NCBI GenBank assembly: GCA_017517805.1
Contig: JAFWYD010000062.1
Span: forward strand, 1 to 38,681
Length of the DNA: 38,681 nucleotides
From: Akkermansia sp.
Lineage (GTDB): Bacteria; Verrucomicrobiota; Verrucomicrobiia; Verrucomicrobiales; Akkermansiaceae
Direction of reading: 5' to 3'
The translations under genes were made by a program, and so were the position numbers. Positions 37,216-38,681 of this stretch are shown here, one piece after another (position 1 is the first letter of the stretch; each line of letters starts with the position of its first letter). The notes under the pieces are model-generated. The model saw only the letters and a list, made by a program, of their open reading frames with translations, did not search any database and was not told where the DNA came from.

Positions 37216-38681
37216 TCAGATGAGGCGCTTGGATTCACGCGTAATCTCATCCATCTGCTGGTAGAGCTCCAGCCACTCACGGGCAGATTGCCAGCGGTGC
37301 CTGATTTCTGGATGCATCGCCTTATCGATGGAGGCCAGGAAAGCCCGGCTGAATCCCGGGTAGGATTTCACTTGCTCTGAAAGCGGGCGACTCTGCGGAT
37401 TGGGGCGAGTCCCGGTAATGATATGGTGCATCGTAGCCCCCAGGGCGTAAAGGTCCGTCCAGGGTCCCAGTTCGCTGAGGCGCTCATAGGCGCACTGCTC
37501 AGGCGGTGCATAACCTGCAGAAAACGCCATCGCCCCATTCGGGAGCAATGTGCTGAGCGAGGCCCCGAAATCAATCAGCACCGGCACGATTCCCTTATTC
37601 ATGAGGATATTATCCGGCTTGATATCCAGGTGCAACACCCCGAGCTCATGCAGATAAGCCACACCACCCAGCAGACCTTCGAGCAATTCGCGAGCCGATG
37701 CTTCATCCCAGCCGCGACCCTCCAGACACTTCCGGAGCGATTCTCCCTCGATATATGGCATCACGAAATAGGAGGTATTGAAATCCTCAAAAAAGGTAAC
37801 CACATCCACTATGTTGGGATGCCTCTCCTTGACCGCAGCGATGATTTTCGCTTCTTTGAGGAAATTATCACGCAACGTTCCATAGGGATCATCCGGCCTT
37901 CCCTGCTTGCGGGAAACCACATTCAGATTCCGGAGGCGCACTACGAAGTCCTTGGGGAAGTTCTCCTTGATGATGACCTTCCGGTTCAATTTCACATCCT
38001 CTGCCAGGTAGGTGATACCGAATCCCCCCTGCCCTATAGGTTTCTTCCTGGGGCTGCCATCCGGCTTCCGCTCATCATCCCGGACTTCTAGGATGATTCT
38101 GTATGTACCGCGGTTCAGCAATGTACCATCCGGCAGGAATTGCTCATCGGCCAGCTCCTCTAGTCCCGTCTCCTGCCGCAAAAGCACAGATGCGGGTACT
38201 ACCGGCATACTCTCCAACCCATGTCGCGATGGCACATACGCAGGCATTCCTGAACCAGACGGCAATGGCTGTGCATCAGCTGCCGGCAGCACCGAAAACC
38301 CTTCAGGCCGGGGGCTTTCGTCTGTTGCAACCGCAGCCTTTTCGCCGGAAGGCTCCGGCTTGGTCGCATCCACAGACTGGGAGCATATCGGTCTATCCAT
38401 ATCTACCGGGCAGGCCTCCCGGGGCAACAATGATGAAACCTCATCCTCCCCTGCCGGCACAGCCACAGCTTCCCCCGGCGGTGAAACGACTGCTCCCACA
38501 GGGGCTTTCCCCAACCCCAGCAGCGTGGATACCTCATCCTCCTCTGCCGGCACAGCCACGGCTTCCCCCTGCGGTGAAACGACTGCCCCCACAGGGGCTT
38601 TCCCCAGCCCCAGCAGGGTGGATACCTCATCCTCCTCTGCCGGCACAGCCACGGCTTCCCCCGGCGGTGAAACGACTGCCC
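37216..38681 (-). CDS. Ser/Thr protein kinase with tandem-repeat N-terminus (5' end outside the window)
   Basis: The reading frame is open to the window edge, so the start is unknown; at least 488 residues are here. Counting from the codon at 38652, residues 1-75 are 31-residue repeats (PAEEDEVSTLLGLGKAPVGA...). A Pro/Ser/Glu linker follows, then the kinase: GQGGFGITY (207-215), Lys229 in VIIKENF, HLDIKPDN (341-348, Leu for Arg in HRD), DFG (361-363) and GYAPPEQ (380-386). The C-terminus ends soon after WQSAREWLELYQQMDE, with no coiled coil, unlike the neighbouring kinase. Both share a near-identical glycine loop and catalytic loop and probably arose by duplication. An apparent GTG start at 38652 is only a repeat codon. 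Confidence 0.9.
   Translation of the reverse strand, partial: AVVSPPGEAVAVPAEEDEVSTLLGLGKAPVGAVVSPQGEAVAVPAEEDEVSTLLGLGKAPVGAVVSPPGEAVAVPAGEDEVSSLLPREACPVDMDRPICSQSVDATKPEPSGEKAAVATDESPRPEGFSVLPAADAQPLPSGSGMPAYVPSRHGLESMPVVPASVLLRQETGLEELADEQFLPDGTLLNRGTYRIILEVRDDERKPDGSPRKKPIGQGGFGITYLAEDVKLNRKVIIKENFPKDFVVRLRNLNVVSRKQGRPDDPYGTLRDNFLKEAKIIAAVKERHPNIVDVVTFFEDFNTSYFVMPYIEGESLRKCLEGRGWDEASARELLEGLLGGVAYLHELGVLHLDIKPDNILMNKGIVPVLIDFGASLSTLLPNGAMAFSAGYAPPEQCAYERLSELGPWTDLYALGATMHHIITGTRPNPQSRPLSEQVKSYPGFSRAFLASIDKAMHPEIRHRWQSAREWLELYQQMDEITRESKRLI
38458..38681 (-). repeat. 93-bp in-frame tandem repeat in the kinase gene
   Basis: Copies start at 38458, 38551 and 38644, exactly 93 bases apart. They differ by only a few substitutions, and the third copy runs off the edge. 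A decayed partial copy (EDEVSSLL) lies at about 38430-38457. Each unit codes 31 residues, so gain or loss of copies keeps the frame. Confidence 0.95.

Noticed and set aside
38458..38681. CRISPR-like periodic repeats
   Set aside because: The 93-bp units are contiguous without spacers and are in frame with a kinase gene.
27052..38681. Type VI secretion regulatory cluster
   Set aside because: A kinase, phosphatase and FHA protein are present, but no tube, sheath, baseplate, ClpV or VgrG gene is seen.
27052..38681. TerY-P-type or other named phage-defence system
   Set aside because: Kinase and phosphatase are present, but no vWA/TerY protein, no nuclease and no toxin domain is seen; gene composition is like the neighbours and there are no mobile-element signs.

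Overview
The window reads as one contiguous bacterial chromosome segment with moderately high GC, dense gene packing, no insertion sequences, no rRNA and no CRISPR. Both translation-apparatus and cell-division genes are present. Many lipoproteins and Sec-exported proteins of unknown function, acidic Glu/Asp/Ala/Pro tails, tandem ExbD genes next to a very large periplasmic repeat protein, and a divergent FtsZ beside FtsA all suggest a Gram-negative of the Planctomycetes-Verrucomicrobia-Chlamydiae group. My best guess is Verrucomicrobiota, perhaps Akkermansia-like. This is inference from gene style, not a database result.

Layout. Positions 1-4703 (minus strand) hold the classic translation/transcription cluster: promoter, tRNA-Thr, tuf, rpmG, tRNA-Trp, secE, nusG, rplK, rplA, rplJ, and the ribosome binding site of the next gene (rplL expected). 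Positions 4825-7817 hold a secreted Sel1-repeat protein, truA, an acidic-tail lipoprotein and a GNAT acetyltransferase. Positions 7853-14406 are an operon: ExbB/TolQ-like, two ExbD/TolR-like proteins, a 1129-residue exported helical-repeat protein and a second exported protein, closed by a strong terminator. Positions 14522-20380 hold an alkaline phosphatase lipoprotein, a tiny lipoprotein, and a plus-strand run of an AsmA-like protein, an IF-1-like small protein and a tandem U32 peptidase/hydroxylase. Positions 20404-26831 hold an exported protein, a degenerate alpha/beta hydrolase, phosphatidylserine decarboxylase, ftsZ, ftsA and a lipoprotein.

The standout is 26975-38681. A plus-strand operon encodes (1) a membrane protein with a periplasmic domain, coiled coil and cytosolic FHA domain, (2) a PP2C phosphatase, (3) a three-helix membrane protein, (4) a 1032-residue tubulin/FtsZ-superfamily protein that is clearly not FtsZ, and (5) a lipoprotein fusing a PstS-like periplasmic binding domain to an OmpA-like peptidoglycan-binding domain. 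Facing it on the minus strand are two Ser/Thr kinases whose N-terminal tails carry repeated acidic Ser/Thr motifs. One of these tails is a 93-bp tandem repeat that runs off the window. Together the genes look like a kinase/phosphatase/FHA-controlled tubulin-like machine tied to the envelope. It is related in concept to the tubulin-like plus OmpA-family membrane-remodelling systems proposed by Makarova and Koonin (2010), but with phosphothreonine signalling in place of their vWA protein and GTPase.

Several genes, including tuf, ftsA, ftsZ and most of the tubulin-like operon, lack a clear Shine-Dalgarno sequence, while most ribosomal-protein genes have one. Start calls for the former are therefore less certain.
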